This document shows, piece after piece, positions 16,253-25,378 of a stretch of 64,000 nt of DNA. Position numbers and translations under genes: made by a program. This stretch comes from an uncultured Erysipelotrichaceae bacterium (GTDB lineage: Bacteria > Bacillota_I > Bacilli_A > RF39 > UBA660). The stretch spans positions 1 through 64,000 of the forward strand of contig CADANC010000007.1 of NCBI GenBank assembly GCA_902789225.1, written 5' to 3'. The notes under the pieces are model-generated. The model did not search any database. It was given only the letters and a program-made list of their open reading frames with translations, and was not told the DNA's origin. Each line of letters opens with the position of its first letter. Positions within the stretch are counted from its first letter, which is position 1.

Positions 16253-17196
16253 AAATTAATTATAAAGTTTTCTATTAATGAGTTAGTTGATTCATCAGTA
16301 GATTTTGATTTTAAATCAATTTCTTCTAATTTAATCATTAATTCTCTTATTTCTTTTGGTGAATATAGGCTATTTATTTCTCTAATCTTTTTTATTCTAT
16401 ATGGATTAGCATTTAATTTTTTAGCAATTTCATCATTAGAATTATTTTTTCGTTCATAGATATTAACTGTATACATCATTCTTACTTGATTAGATATTGA
16501 TGTTAATAAGCCTAAATCATTTGCATCATAATTCTTTAGTTCTCTATATGTTTTAAGAGCATTTTCTATATCTTTCTTGCCTACATATTCAAGAAAATTA
16601 AAGAATAAAGTTTTTGAATCACCATACTCTTTAGTTACTAAATCATCTATATCTTTTATAGTTAATTCTTTTTCCTCTAGTCGATAATTTTTTAATTTTT
16701 CTATTTCATTTGATATTTTAGTTATGTCATTATTACAATATTCTAGTAAATAATCTATAAATCTTTTTTCTAGTTTATAATCTTTTAATTTATTTTCTAT
16801 TTGTTCTTTAATATCTACTTTTATTTCTTCTACTGTACATAAACTTTTAAGTTTCTTATACATAGTTTGTTTATTATCTGATTTATTTACTCTAATTATT
16901 AATAAATTATCTTCTACAGGGTCTTTTAAATATTTATATAAATGATCTAGAGAAGAATCTATATCATAGTCAAGATTCTTCTTTATTATTTTATCTAGTC
17001 CTCTAATAATGATTACTTTCTTACTTGTTAGAAATGAATATGTATCTAGATCTTCTAATGCATTTTCTAGAGAAGTTAGTTCTAAATCATATGTAGTTGG
17101 TATGACATCAGCAAACTTTTCTTTATTAATTATTTCTTTTATTTTTTCTTCTATTAAGAAGTTATCTTCGTTTTCTAGAAAATAATTATTTGCCAT
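16240..17196 (-). CDS. holA: DNA polymerase III delta subunit
   Basis: 318 residues, about the usual length. Divergent but recognisable: YFLENEDNFLIEEKI at the N-terminus is the normal opening of HolA, followed by TYSFLTSKKVIIIRG, and the C-terminal collar region contains ISNQVRMMYTV and NANPYRIKKI. It opens the sliding clamp as part of the clamp loader. It overlaps alaS by 11 nt, so it is expressed from the T-box-led operon, and converges with rarA by 4 nt. Confidence 0.88.
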   Translation of the reverse strand: MANNYFLENEDNFLIEEKIKEIINKEKFADVIPTTYDLELTSLENALEDLDTYSFLTSKKVIIIRGLDKIIKKNLDYDIDSSLDHLYKYLKDPVEDNLLIIRVNKSDNKQTMYKKLKSLCTVEEIKVDIKEQIENKLKDYKLEKRFIDYLLEYCNNDITKISNEIEKLKNYRLEEKELTIKDIDDLVTKEYGDSKTLFFNFLEYVGKKDIENALKTYRELKNYDANDLGLLTSISNQVRMMYTVNIYERKNNSNDEIAKKLNANPYRIKKIREINSLYSPKEIRELMIKLEEIDLKSKSTDESTNSLIENFIINLKKD

Positions 17197-19876
17197 TAAT
17201 AAAATTCTCTACTTCCTTAAGAATATCATCTACTTTAGAACTATCTTTTATACCACCTTCTGCGAAGGTTGGTTTTCCTCCTCCATTTCCTCCTGCTAGA
17301 GTTGAAACATATTTTATTACATCTCCTGCAGAGATACTTGATTCACTTCTAGCAATTAAATTAATTGAATCATCTTTTACATTAGCAAAGAATACAAAAC
17401 AATTATCAATATTATTTACTAATGAATCAGCAATACTTTTTAGAATCTTTTTATCTTTGTTGTTTGTTTCCATAATGATAGTATTAATTCCATTTATTTC
17501 TTTTTCATGTTCTTTATAAATATCTAAATTTTCTAATACATCTTTTTCTTTTAATGCATAGTATTCTTTTTCTAGATTTTTTATTTCTTCTTGAACATAT
17601 TTTAATTGATTCTTAATAAATATTATATCTTTGTATGATGTAGGTTTAACTTTCTCTATATCTAGTTTAAAATCTAGTTTTAATCCTTCTTTTCTAGCTT
17701 GAGATAGTATTTCTTTAGATTTTAGTTCTAGTTTTATTATTTCATCGTTAAATGGCTTAATTATGTTATATAGAGTTTGTTCAATATTATCATTTGTTGT
17801 TCCTTCTATTCTATATACATTTGATCCTTTTGATTCGACATTTGTTATTGCGAAAGCTTTAATATTTTTAGTATTTGTTGTATGCGTTCCTCCACAAAAC
17901 TCTATTGATTTACCTATTTTTACTACTCTAACTAGATCTCCATATTTTTCTCCGAATAGAGCCATTGCGCCTAGTTGTTTAGCTTTTTCTATAGGTAGAA
18001 TTTCAGTTGAAACAATTAAATCTTTAGCAATATATTCATTAGCAAATTCTTCTGTTTCTAAGATCTTTTCATCTGTCATTTTACCATTATAAGTAAAATC
18101 AAATCTTAACCTCTTATCATCTACATATGATCCTGCTTGTTTAATAGTATTTGATACTACTTGTTGTAGTGCATATTGTAATATATGAACCATTGAGTGG
18201 TTTACTTCTGTATCTTTTCTCTTTTCTTTATCAATTACTACTTCACATTTATCATCTAATTTGATTGTTCCATCTAGAACTTTAATTTTATGAATATTTT
18301 GACCATTTGGTCCTTTTATTACATTTAATACTCTAGCTTTGAAGTTATCTCCTATTAACATTCCTGTATCTGCTACTTGTCCACCTTGTTCTGCATAGAA
18401 ACATGTTCTTTCTAAAACTACTAGACCTTCTTTTGATAATTCATCTACTTCTTTTTCATCTTTTATTAATCCTATAACTTTAGTTTTTAATCTATATAAG
18501 TTATATACAAAAGTAGATTCTTTTTTGAAGTCTAATAATACTTTATGTTGTGATGCCATAGCTGAAATATTCTTAGTAGATGCTTTAGCCATTTCTTTTT
18601 GAATATTCATATATTTATCAAATTCTTCTTTAGATGTTTTAATTCCTGCTTCTTGTAAATATTCTTCAGTTAATTCATATGGGAATCCATATGTATCATA
18701 TAACTTAAATGTTTCTTCTCCTGAAATGTAATTATCTTCACAATTATCTATTAATTGTTGTAGTCTTTTTTCTCCTTGACTTAGAGTTTTTAAGAATAAT
18801 TCTTCTTCATCAATTATTTCTTTTTTAACTTCTAATGCTTTTTCTACTATGTCAGGATAAGCTTCTTGCATTACTTTAATTACTGAGTCTACTAATTTGT
18901 ACATGAATGGTCCTTCAATTCCAAGGTTTTTACCAAAACGTACACTTCTTCTTAATAATCTTCTTAATACGTATCCTCTTCCTACATTATCAAATGTTGC
19001 GCCATCTGATATTGCAAAAGTGATTGCTCTAATATGATCAGCTATAATTTTAAATTCTTTTTGACCTGTATATTTAACTTTTGATATTTCTTCTATATGT
19101 TCAATTATTGGTTTAAATAAATCTGTTTCAAAGTTAGAATCTACTCCTTGGAATATACAACACCATCTTTCTAATCCTGCTCCGGTATCTATGTTTTTAG
19201 ATGGTAATTCTTTGTATTCACTTCTTTCTTTTCCTTCTTCTGAATTGAATTGAGAGAATACATTATTCCATATTTCTACGTAACGTTCTTGTTCTTCATC
19301 ATTTTTAAATCTTTTAAGAGCATCTTTTTCTTCTGTTTCATATTCTTCTCCTCTATCAAAGAATATTTCAGAATCTGGTCCACAAGGACCTTCTCCTATT
19401 TCCCAGAAGTTTCCTTCTAAAGGAACTATATGATCTTCATCTAATCCTTCATTTATCCAATATTTTTTAGCTTCTTCATCATCTGAATATACTGTTACAT
19501 ATAATAAGCTTTTATCAATATCAAAATATTCAGGTGATGTTAATAATTCATATGCAAAATGAATTGCTTCTTTCTTAAAGTAATCTCCTACTGAGAAATT
19601 TCCCATCATTTCAAAGAATGTTTGATGACGTTTAGTAATTCCTACATTTTCAATATCATTAGTTCTTATACATTTTTGAATATTTACTATTCTTCTAGAA
19701 TCAGGGATTTCTGTTCCATCAAAATATTTCTTTAATGGAGTTACTCCAGCATTTATCCATAATATTGAATCATCATTAATTGGTACTAATGGAGCTGATT
19801 CATATATTTTATGACCATTTTCTTCAAAATATTTAAACCATAAGTTTCTTATTTCATTATGTGTTAGTGTTTTCAT
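17186..19876 (-). CDS. alaS: Alanyl-tRNA synthetase
   Basis: 896 residues, full length. The class II catalytic core begins at LTHNEIRNLWFKYFEENGHK, with RTNDIENVG and HQTFFEMMGNFSVGDYF. The editing domain has the metal-binding HSMVH and CGGTH motifs, and the C-Ala domain ends with the glycine-rich AGGNGGGKPTFAEGG. It charges tRNA-Ala and hydrolyses mischarged Ser/Gly-tRNA. It follows cmk by 2 nt and lies in the operon led by the T-box at 21075-21282, whose proposed specifier is an alanine codon. Confidence 0.97.
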   Translation of the reverse strand: MKTLTHNEIRNLWFKYFEENGHKIYESAPLVPINDDSILWINAGVTPLKKYFDGTEIPDSRRIVNIQKCIRTNDIENVGITKRHQTFFEMMGNFSVGDYFKKEAIHFAYELLTSPEYFDIDKSLLYVTVYSDDEEAKKYWINEGLDEDHIVPLEGNFWEIGEGPCGPDSEIFFDRGEEYETEEKDALKRFKNDEEQERYVEIWNNVFSQFNSEEGKERSEYKELPSKNIDTGAGLERWCCIFQGVDSNFETDLFKPIIEHIEEISKVKYTGQKEFKIIADHIRAITFAISDGATFDNVGRGYVLRRLLRRSVRFGKNLGIEGPFMYKLVDSVIKVMQEAYPDIVEKALEVKKEIIDEEELFLKTLSQGEKRLQQLIDNCEDNYISGEETFKLYDTYGFPYELTEEYLQEAGIKTSKEEFDKYMNIQKEMAKASTKNISAMASQHKVLLDFKKESTFVYNLYRLKTKVIGLIKDEKEVDELSKEGLVVLERTCFYAEQGGQVADTGMLIGDNFKARVLNVIKGPNGQNIHKIKVLDGTIKLDDKCEVVIDKEKRKDTEVNHSMVHILQYALQQVVSNTIKQAGSYVDDKRLRFDFTYNGKMTDEKILETEEFANEYIAKDLIVSTEILPIEKAKQLGAMALFGEKYGDLVRVVKIGKSIEFCGGTHTTNTKNIKAFAITNVESKGSNVYRIEGTTNDNIEQTLYNIIKPFNDEIIKLELKSKEILSQARKEGLKLDFKLDIEKVKPTSYKDIIFIKNQLKYVQEEIKNLEKEYYALKEKDVLENLDIYKEHEKEINGINTIIMETNNKDKKILKSIADSLVNNIDNCFVFFANVKDDSINLIARSESSISAGDVIKYVSTLAGGNGGGKPTFAEGGIKDSSKVDDILKEVENFINGK

Positions 19877-19878
19877 GT

Positions 19879-20526
19879 TTATTCTCCTTTTATGTGCTTT
19901 ATTATTGTTTCCTTTACTTCTTCTATAGACATATTAGTTGAGTCTATATATATTTGATCTTTTGTTCTTATTAAGGCACCTTTTTCTTTGTGCATATCAT
20001 TATAATCACGTTTTTTAATACTTTCTAATATTTCATCATAATTTGATTCGATGCCTTGTTCTTCATTTTGTTTTACTCTTCTTCTGGCTCGTTCTTCCAC
20101 TTCTGCATCTAAATAGAATTTATAATCTGCTTCTGGAAATACTACTGTTGTAATATCTCTTCCTTCCATGATTACATTCTTTCCTTTAGCAAGTTCTCTT
20201 TGTAGTTTTACCATTTCATCTCTTACTTCAGGAATTGAAGATACGGGTGATACTATACTAGTTACTTCAGTAGATCTTATCTCTTTAGTAACATCTTTTC
20301 CATTTAAGAAGACATTCTTATCTTCATCCATATCTATTTTTATTTTTTTAGCTATTTCAATTATTTTTTTTGGTTCATCTAATGTTACATTTTCATTTAG
20401 ACATTCTAGTGCTACACAACGATAAGTTGCGCCTGTATCAATAGTTACTAAATTTAGTTCTTCAGCAACTAATGAAGTTATTGTTCCTTTTCCTGCTCCT
20501 GCAGGTCCATCTATTGCGACTATCAT
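19879..20526 (-). CDS. cmk: Cytidylate kinase
   Basis: 215 residues. The P-loop GPAGAGKGT is at 7-15; DTGATYRCVA and MEGRDITTVVFP are hallmarks of Cmk, and RARRRVKQNE is the lid region. It phosphorylates CMP and dCMP with ATP in pyrimidine nucleotide supply. The usual partner rpsA-like gene is absent; instead it starts 4 nt inside the preceding kinase-like gene and is followed by alaS after 2 nt. Confidence 0.96.
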   Translation of the reverse strand: MIVAIDGPAGAGKGTITSLVAEELNLVTIDTGATYRCVALECLNENVTLDEPKKIIEIAKKIKIDMDEDKNVFLNGKDVTKEIRSTEVTSIVSPVSSIPEVRDEMVKLQRELAKGKNVIMEGRDITTVVFPEADYKFYLDAEVEERARRRVKQNEEQGIESNYDEILESIKKRDYNDMHKEKGALIRTKDQIYIDSTNMSIEEVKETIIKHIKGE

Positions 20527-21068
20527 ATGATATCATCTTCCTCCTTAGAAATAATCATTTCAGCATACTCTTTTAAATCTTTAAAACTATTATTTTGAAC
20601 TAGATATTTAACATTATTAATCTTATCTACTTCGATTTCTGTAACATGAGATCTTTCTTCTTCACTTAATTCATCATCATAATTTGTTCTTTCTAGTTTT
20701 ATTGTTACTACATCTTTATATTTTTCTTTTAATTCAGTTAATTCTTTTTTGAATCTTGCATCTGTAATTATAAAGCAGTCGAAGAAATTAGAAAGAATTT
20801 CTATATCTTCTTCTAATCTATTTATTAGGAATGTATCTTTATGTAATTTTTCTTTTAATATTTCTATTCCAAATTTTTGTAAAAATTCTCTTGGTTTCTC
20901 ATCTTGTCTAGAATCCCATTCAAAATAGTCTTCTGCATAATGATATAAAGGTGAAGTTATTTGCATAACACATGGCTTATATCCATATTCTTTTAATTTT
21001 TCTTTTAAGATGTTTCCAAAAGTAGTTTTTCCTGATTTGGCGTGTCCTGTAATTACATATATTTTCAT
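20523..21068 (-). CDS. P-loop kinase, deoxynucleotide monophosphate kinase-like
   Basis: 181 residues. The P-loop GHAKSGKTT is at 8-16, followed by an NMP-kinase-like helical region (YFEWDSRQDEKPREFLQKFG), and FIITDARFKKEL, which resembles the Walker B/LID stretch of phage dNMP kinases. It overlaps cmk by 4 nt, which fits a nucleotide kinase role. Other P-loop kinases such as a dephospho-CoA-kinase relative cannot be excluded. AAGGAGG lies 7-8 nt before the ATG. It is the first gene behind the T-box leader, so its expression should also respond to alanyl-tRNA charging. Confidence 0.75.
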   Translation of the reverse strand: MKIYVITGHAKSGKTTFGNILKEKLKEYGYKPCVMQITSPLYHYAEDYFEWDSRQDEKPREFLQKFGIEILKEKLHKDTFLINRLEEDIEILSNFFDCFIITDARFKKELTELKEKYKDVVTIKLERTNYDDELSEEERSHVTEIEVDKINNVKYLVQNNSFKDLKEYAEMIISKEEDDII

Positions 21069-21074
21069 ATGTAC

Positions 21075-21283
21075 CCCTCCTTAAACAAATAAAAGACCAA
21101 TTATAGGAGTGATTAGACACTTTACCATCCTACTCTTGGTCTTAATTTCTTATAACGGTTATACCGATTAGATTCATAAAGGAGCTTCTTAATACTAGTT
21201 TAACTTATTTCCATCATCAAAGTCTTTCTATAAAACAATCATATTAATACTAATCTTTAATCAATATCTAATAATTCATTTCT
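21075..21283 (-). ncRNA. T-box leader, probably alanine-specific
   Basis: Minus-strand leader of about 200 nt. A distal Stem I region (AGAAAG, then TGATGATGGAAAT) resembles that of clostridial T-boxes. GATTAG and CTAATC can close Stem I. Candidate specifier GCT (21185-21183) follows AAGAA. Stem III is CGGT-TAT-ACCG (21155-21165). The T-box itself is AGGATGGTAAAGTG (21131-21118), 10 of 14 matches to the consensus and keeping the TGGT that pairs with tRNA ACCA. The terminator pairs AAGACCAA with TTGGTCTT (21143-21136 and 21100-21093), with inner TAGGA/TCCTA, then TTTTATTT. The downstream operon contains alaS. Confidence 0.75.
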
Positions 21284-21288
21284 CATTT

Positions 21289-21317
21289 ATTTTATCAAAT
21301 TATAGTTCTTTTAACAA
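21289..21317 (-). promoter_or_regulatory. Promoter of the T-box operon
   Basis: TTGTTA (21317-21312), 17 nt, TAAAAT (21294-21289) with a TG extension. It begins 10 nt after the stop of the AI-2E-family gene, so read-through from that gene is also possible. Confidence 0.7.
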
Positions 21318-21326
21318 GTCTTTTTC

Positions 21327-22547
21327 TTATTCTGATTCTATATTTCCATCTACTATATTTGTAATCTTTTCTATAAAGTTTTCTTTTGTTTTATCATCAT
21401 CTTCTGTCACTTCAATTTCTTTTCTTTGTTCTTGAATGAAATCATATATTACTTTGATAGTTGCGATTACAGGAGTTGCGATAATCATACCTAATATGCC
21501 AAAGAAATGTCCAAATAGTAATAAGCCTAACATAATTACTATTGGGTGTAATTTCATTGCTTTACCCATAATAATTGGTTGATAAATATTGTTTTCTAAT
21601 TGTTGACATATAAATATTACTAATATTGTCATAACTCCTACTATAGGTGATTCTGCAAATCCTACTATTACTGCTGGAATTGCTCCTATATAAGGTCCAA
21701 AGTATGGAATTATATCAGTTATTGCACAGAACATTGCAAATATTATTGGCGCTTCTAAACCTATCATTGAGAATCCAATTAATTGAGTTATAAATACTAG
21801 AACCATTATAATTAGTACTCCACCAACGTAACCTCTTAATGAAGTATTAATTCTTTTAATTAATTCTTTGTAATTATCTCTCCATGATTCAGGTAATTTC
21901 TTTTCTACTTTACCATTTAGCTTATCAAAAGTTAATGATAGATAGAAAGCCACCATAACACCTAGTATGATTTTTGCTAGTACATTTATTGTTCCAGTTC
22001 CTGCTTGTAACATGAAATTGGCTATTTCACTAGTAGATGATTGAGTTATTTTAATAACTTTTTTAGTTATTTCAGTTGAAATTTCTTTTGTATTTAATCC
22101 ATTTACACTTAATGTTTTAAATAAATTATTAATCCAATCTTTTATATCATTTAGTATGTATGGAACATTTCCAGCAAAATCTTTGATTTGACTAGCTAGT
22201 TGAGGTGAAATAATTACTATCATTGCTATTATAATGCCTATTACAACTAAATATGCAATTATAGAAGATACAAATCTAGGTATTTTATTTTTAGATATTT
22301 TTATAATTTTCTTTATAAACGGATCTATTAACCAAGCTATTATAAATCCTATAAATAATGGTGAAATTACTGATAATATCTCTCCTAATATTTTAAATAT
22401 TTTATATTCAATGAATAATCTACTTAATAATATTAATAAGACTATTATTCCTATTAAATATAAAACGTTTAATACATCCTTTGATCTTTTAATTACTTTA
22501 TTTAGATTTTTACTATCTAAATTTTCTTTTTCAATTTTCTTTTCCAT
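21327..22547 (-). CDS. AI-2E family transporter (PerM/YtvI-like)
   Basis: 406 residues with about eight transmembrane segments, in the family order: two near the N-terminus, a large loop after IVIISPQLASQIKDF, and the conserved block FAMFCAITDIIPYFGPYIGAIPAVIVGF, seen here in two parts. Both termini are charged and cytoplasmic. Family members export small molecules or exchange ions; the AI-2 link was shown for one E. coli protein only, so the substrate is open. TATAAT, 16 nt, then ATG, with GGTGAT between. It is divergent from yigZ. Confidence 0.88.
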   Translation of the reverse strand: MEKKIEKENLDSKNLNKVIKRSKDVLNVLYLIGIIVLLILLSRLFIEYKIFKILGEILSVISPLFIGFIIAWLIDPFIKKIIKISKNKIPRFVSSIIAYLVVIGIIIAMIVIISPQLASQIKDFAGNVPYILNDIKDWINNLFKTLSVNGLNTKEISTEITKKVIKITQSSTSEIANFMLQAGTGTINVLAKIILGVMVAFYLSLTFDKLNGKVEKKLPESWRDNYKELIKRINTSLRGYVGGVLIIMVLVFITQLIGFSMIGLEAPIIFAMFCAITDIIPYFGPYIGAIPAVIVGFAESPIVGVMTILVIFICQQLENNIYQPIIMGKAMKLHPIVIMLGLLLFGHFFGILGMIIATPVIATIKVIYDFIQEQRKEIEVTEDDDKTKENFIEKITNIVDGNIESE

Positions 22548-22614
22548 ATAATCACCTATATGTATTATACTATATTTTTATGTATTTTTTTAGTATAATT
22601 TTATTGGTGATATT

Positions 22615-23193
22615 ATGTATATTATTAATAATACATATGAATATGTTTTAGAAGTTAATAAATCTAAATTTATTGGAATTGTTTTTAAAGTTAATAATAT
22701 TGTTGATTTTAATAATATGATGGATTCTATTAAAGATAAATATCCTAAAGCAACACATTATGTTTATGCTTACAGGTTTATTAATGAATTTAAATCTAGT
22801 GATGATGGTGAACCTGGTGGAACTAGCGGTATGCCTATATTTAATGTTATTGATAAAGAAAATTTATTTAATACAGCAATCGTTGTAGTTAGATATTTTG
22901 GAGGTATTAAATTAGGAGCTGGAGGATTAGTTAGAGCTTATTCAAAATGTGCTTCTAATTTGATTGATGATAGTAGAAAAAGTTTATTATTAGAAGGAAT
23001 AGAATGTAATATTAGTTTTAAATATGATGAGATATCTACTATTGATAATTTAGTTAATTCTTCTAAATGTAGAGTTTTAGATAAAAAATTTCAAGAAGAT
23101 GTTCAATATAATTTAATTATTTCTAATGATGAGATTGATAAATTTAGTAAATATAATTTAGAGAAAATAAAAAATACTTATTTAGAAATATAA
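22615..23193 (+). CDS. yigZ: YigZ/IMPACT family protein (UPF0029)
   Basis: 192 residues. The signature block contains ATHYVYAYRF, SSDDGEPGGTSGMPIF and VVVRYFGGIKLGAGGLVRAY, which define the family; a ferredoxin-like C-terminal domain follows. The eukaryotic relative IMPACT regulates translation through GCN1; bacterial function is unclear, with roles at the ribosome proposed. TATAAT (22594-22599) stands 15 nt before the ATG with GGTGAT between. It is a single-gene transcript ending at a hairpin. Confidence 0.92.
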   Translation: MYIINNTYEYVLEVNKSKFIGIVFKVNNIVDFNNMMDSIKDKYPKATHYVYAYRFINEFKSSDDGEPGGTSGMPIFNVIDKENLFNTAIVVVRYFGGIKLGAGGLVRAYSKCASNLIDDSRKSLLLEGIECNISFKYDEISTIDNLVNSSKCRVLDKKFQEDVQYNLIISNDEIDKFSKYNLEKIKNTYLEI

Positions 23194-23204
23194 GTATTTT
23201 TTTA
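23173..23204 (+). terminator. Terminator of yigZ
   Basis: AATACTTAT and ATAAGTATT around an 8-nt loop, then a seven-T run; it overlaps the end of the convergent 23202 gene. Confidence 0.75.
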
Positions 23205-23642
23205 ATATATGGTTAGTATTAATAATCCTCCTACATATATAATATTTGATATTAAAAATGGATAAAATGATTTCTTACTTTTTTTGTCTTTATAAAATAA
23301 AATTAAGGATATTATTATTGATATTAATGATACTAACATCAACCCAATAAATAATTTTTGGTTTATTGATAAATCGGTTTTTATTATTGATAACCTTTCA
23401 TAATTTCTATATATAAGCCCTATTGTTAGCAATAATAATCCTACAAAATAATGAAATGATATCATTGGTTCTTTTGCAGAATATATGCCTATTATGCCAA
23501 ATATTAAGAAGTATTGTCCTATAAGTATTATAACCATATTATTGTTTTTATTTTCTGCATTTATTATTATTGCTACAAGCGATACTATAAACCAAATTAC
23601 AAATAATATTACTAATATTTTAGATATTGTATCTTTTTTCAT
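23202..23642 (-). CDS. Multi-pass membrane protein, unknown
   Basis: 146 residues with about five hydrophobic segments (8-28, 36-55, 63-79, 95-115, 124-145) and short charged loops. No family recognised. It starts 1 nt after the stop of the next upstream membrane gene with only a weak ribosome-binding site (AAGAAA), which suggests coupled translation and a possible shared complex. Confidence 0.75.
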   Translation of the reverse strand: MKKDTISKILVILFVIWFIVSLVAIIINAENKNNNMVIILIGQYFLIFGIIGIYSAKEPMISFHYFVGLLLLTIGLIYRNYERLSIIKTDLSINQKLFIGLMLVSLISIIISLILFYKDKKSKKSFYPFLISNIIYVGGLLILTIY

Positions 23643-23643
23643 A

Positions 23644-23958
23644 TTAGAATTTCTTTTTCTTTATCCAAATTTTTGTTACGTAGAATAAGAAGAACATCAT
23701 TATAATTACAAATATCCATTTAAGAATAATATTGATATCTCCTCCTGTATATTTATCAATTAATCCAAACATTGATTCAGGAAAATATCTACTTACAAAT
23801 CTATTAAAGTCTGGTAGTCCTACATGAGTTCTTATAAAGAATAATATTCTTAATAATATATCTATTATTGCTGTTATAAATACAAATGAAGAAAAGTTTC
23901 TAGTATACATTATTATTCCTACAATTAATAATATTAATACAACTAAATCTATATACAT
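23644..23958 (-). CDS. Small membrane protein, unknown
   Basis: 104 residues from the second of two near ATGs (23958); the first (23964) directly abuts AGAGGG. Two hydrophobic segments at the N-terminus, a soluble middle stretch (THVGLPDFNRFVSRYFPESM), then a third segment and a lysine-rich end. No family recognised. It is the first gene of a two-gene unit with the 23202 membrane protein. Confidence 0.75.
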   Translation of the reverse strand: MYIDLVVLILLIVGIIMYTRNFSSFVFITAIIDILLRILFFIRTHVGLPDFNRFVSRYFPESMFGLIDKYTGGDINIILKWIFVIIMMFFLFYVTKIWIKKKKF

Positions 23959-24033
23959 ATGCATCCCTCTATTCTTAATTTATTCTAGCATATTTTTATA
24001 TTTTTTTCTATGTAAAATTGTTTGACATATACT

Positions 24034-24062
24034 TTGACTTTTTTTGTATATAATAATATATT
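24034..24062 (+). promoter_or_regulatory. Promoter of the 24091-24881 pair
   Basis: TTGACT (24034-24039), 17 nt, TATATT (24057-24062). A second -35-like TTGACA (24022-24027) and a TATAAT (24049-24054) overlap it but with poor 21-nt spacing. Confidence 0.55.
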
Positions 24063-24090
24063 TATATTAAGATATGGAGATTGTATATAT

Positions 24091-24879
24091 ATGAAAGAAA
24101 GTTATAGTACTAGAGATTATGATGAATTTATACGTAAATCTACACATGGTAATAGAACAAGAAGAGAGACTAAAAGTCAGTTTGTGCCTAGAGAAAGATA
24201 TAATAATCTAGTTAGAGAAGCTAATTTAATAATAAAAAGATGGATGATAATAGCTTTAGCAACTGGTGTTATTGGATTTACTGGTGGTTATATTGCTAAT
24301 GATGCAATACAAGAAGGTATTCCTAATGTTGTAGCAAGTGTAAGTTCTGTTGCTGAATATAAGGATGATTCGGCAACATTTAGAAGTGAATTTATAAGAG
24401 ATAATGTTCATAGAACAGATGATTATCAACATTTTTGGTATGATTATCCTAGAATCTATGAAGGATTAAATTCTTTTGAAGATGGAGATTATGATAAAAA
24501 TGTTTTTTATGCTTATTGCGAACTTGGACCTAAATATACTAGTGATTTATTAGATTATTCTAGGAATGATCCTGATCATGATTATTGTTTAGTAATAAAA
24601 AATGAAGAAGGAGAACCTGAATCTAGAAGTTTTAGAAATTATTTATATAAAAATGGATATTATGAAGAAGGAACTGATATCTATGATGATAAAGCATATG
24701 AGGAAGCTATAGATAATTTTAGTGAAACTATGGAAAATAGATTTAAGATTGAATATGCTTTTGATGAAAAAGAAAAACAGTTTAATGATGAACAAAATGA
24801 AAGAATGGCTGAGTTAAATCAAATGATGGAAGAACATAATATGAGTGGTCCTAAGAATACTTCTAAAGGAGGAAAATAA
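24091..24879 (+). CDS. Single-pass membrane protein with charged C-terminal tail
   Basis: 262 residues from ATG 24091, after GGAG; the longer in-frame extension upstream covers the promoter and is rejected. A basic cytoplasmic head of about 50 residues (RRETKSQFVPRERY) leads to a transmembrane segment at about 51-71. The rest is presumably extracellular, acidic and tyrosine-rich, ending in a glutamate-rich coiled-coil-like tail (EKQFNDEQNERMAELNQMMEE). No family recognised. The next gene starts 1 nt after the stop. Confidence 0.78.
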   Translation: MKESYSTRDYDEFIRKSTHGNRTRRETKSQFVPRERYNNLVREANLIIKRWMIIALATGVIGFTGGYIANDAIQEGIPNVVASVSSVAEYKDDSATFRSEFIRDNVHRTDDYQHFWYDYPRIYEGLNSFEDGDYDKNVFYAYCELGPKYTSDLLDYSRNDPDHDYCLVIKNEEGEPESRSFRNYLYKNGYYEEGTDIYDDKAYEEAIDNFSETMENRFKIEYAFDEKEKQFNDEQNERMAELNQMMEEHNMSGPKNTSKGGK

Positions 24880-24880
24880 G

Positions 24881-25090
24881 ATGAATGTTAATTATTATGA
24901 TATAGATAATAAGAAATATACTATTCTTAATGATATTACTATTGATAATATAAATTATTTATTATTAGTTAATTTAGAAGATGATGGTGATATTTTAATA
25001 AGAAAAGTTGATCCTAGTGATGATAATTATTTAATTCCTTTAGATAATGAAGATGAAGTTTATAAAGTACTTGAAACTATAGAAGAGTAA
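24881..25090 (+). CDS. DUF1292/UPF0473-like small acidic protein
   Basis: 69 residues from ATG 24881 behind AAAGGAGG. The pattern (YYDIDNKKYTILNDI, then INYLLLVNLEDDGD, LIRKV, LIPLDNEDE, VYKVLETIEE) fits the DUF1292 family (B. subtilis YrzB), a small cytosolic acidic protein of unknown function often found near yrvJ/yrrK-type genes. Here it follows a membrane protein instead. The first six residues are atypical. Confidence 0.7.
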   Translation: MNVNYYDIDNKKYTILNDITIDNINYLLLVNLEDDGDILIRKVDPSDDNYLIPLDNEDEVYKVLETIEE

Positions 25091-25105
25091 AACTCTTCTT
25101 TTTAT
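25081..25105 (+). terminator. Terminator of the 24091-24881 pair
   Basis: AGAAGAGT-AAA-ACTCTTCT then a T-run; the stop codon lies within it. Confidence 0.75.
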
Positions 25106-25107
25106 AT

Positions 25108-25131
25108 TAAAAAAAACGTCTTATGACGTTT
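25108..25131 (-). terminator. Terminator of the mutS-xseB strand
   Basis: AAACGTC/GACGTTT with a TTAT loop; eight T on the minus strand. It ends the minus-strand genes at xseB. Confidence 0.85.
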
Positions 25132-25357
25132 ATTCTTCTACTTCAAAGTTTTCTAGATTTCCTTCTTTATTTACTAATTTTGTTATAGCTTCTTCAGCAG
25201 ATTTTAATTTTGTATCACATTTTTTAGATAATTCCATTGCTTTAGTAAATTCTTTTATAGCATCATCTAGAGGTACTTCTCCAGTTTCTAATTTTTTTAC
25301 TATTTCTTCTAATTCTAATAATTCTTCTTCAAATGTTTTTTCTTTTTCTTTTGCCAT
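25130..25357 (-). CDS. xseB: Exodeoxyribonuclease VII small subunit
   Basis: 75 residues, normal for XseB. FEEELLELEEIVKKLETGEVPLDDAIKEF is the defining helical hairpin (here in overlapping pieces), followed by AMELSKKCDTKLKSAEEAI. Several small subunits bind each XseA to form the single-strand exonuclease. It is separated from xseA by a membrane-protein gene, which is not the usual arrangement. Confidence 0.95.
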   Translation of the reverse strand: MAKEKEKTFEEELLELEEIVKKLETGEVPLDDAIKEFTKAMELSKKCDTKLKSAEEAITKLVNKEGNLENFEVEE

Positions 25358-25378
25358 TATTTACCTCCTATTTTTATT

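Noticed and set aside
17190-18092. Open frames on the + strand inside alaS
   Set aside because: Antisense shadows of a conserved gene; no ribosome-binding site and no family resemblance.
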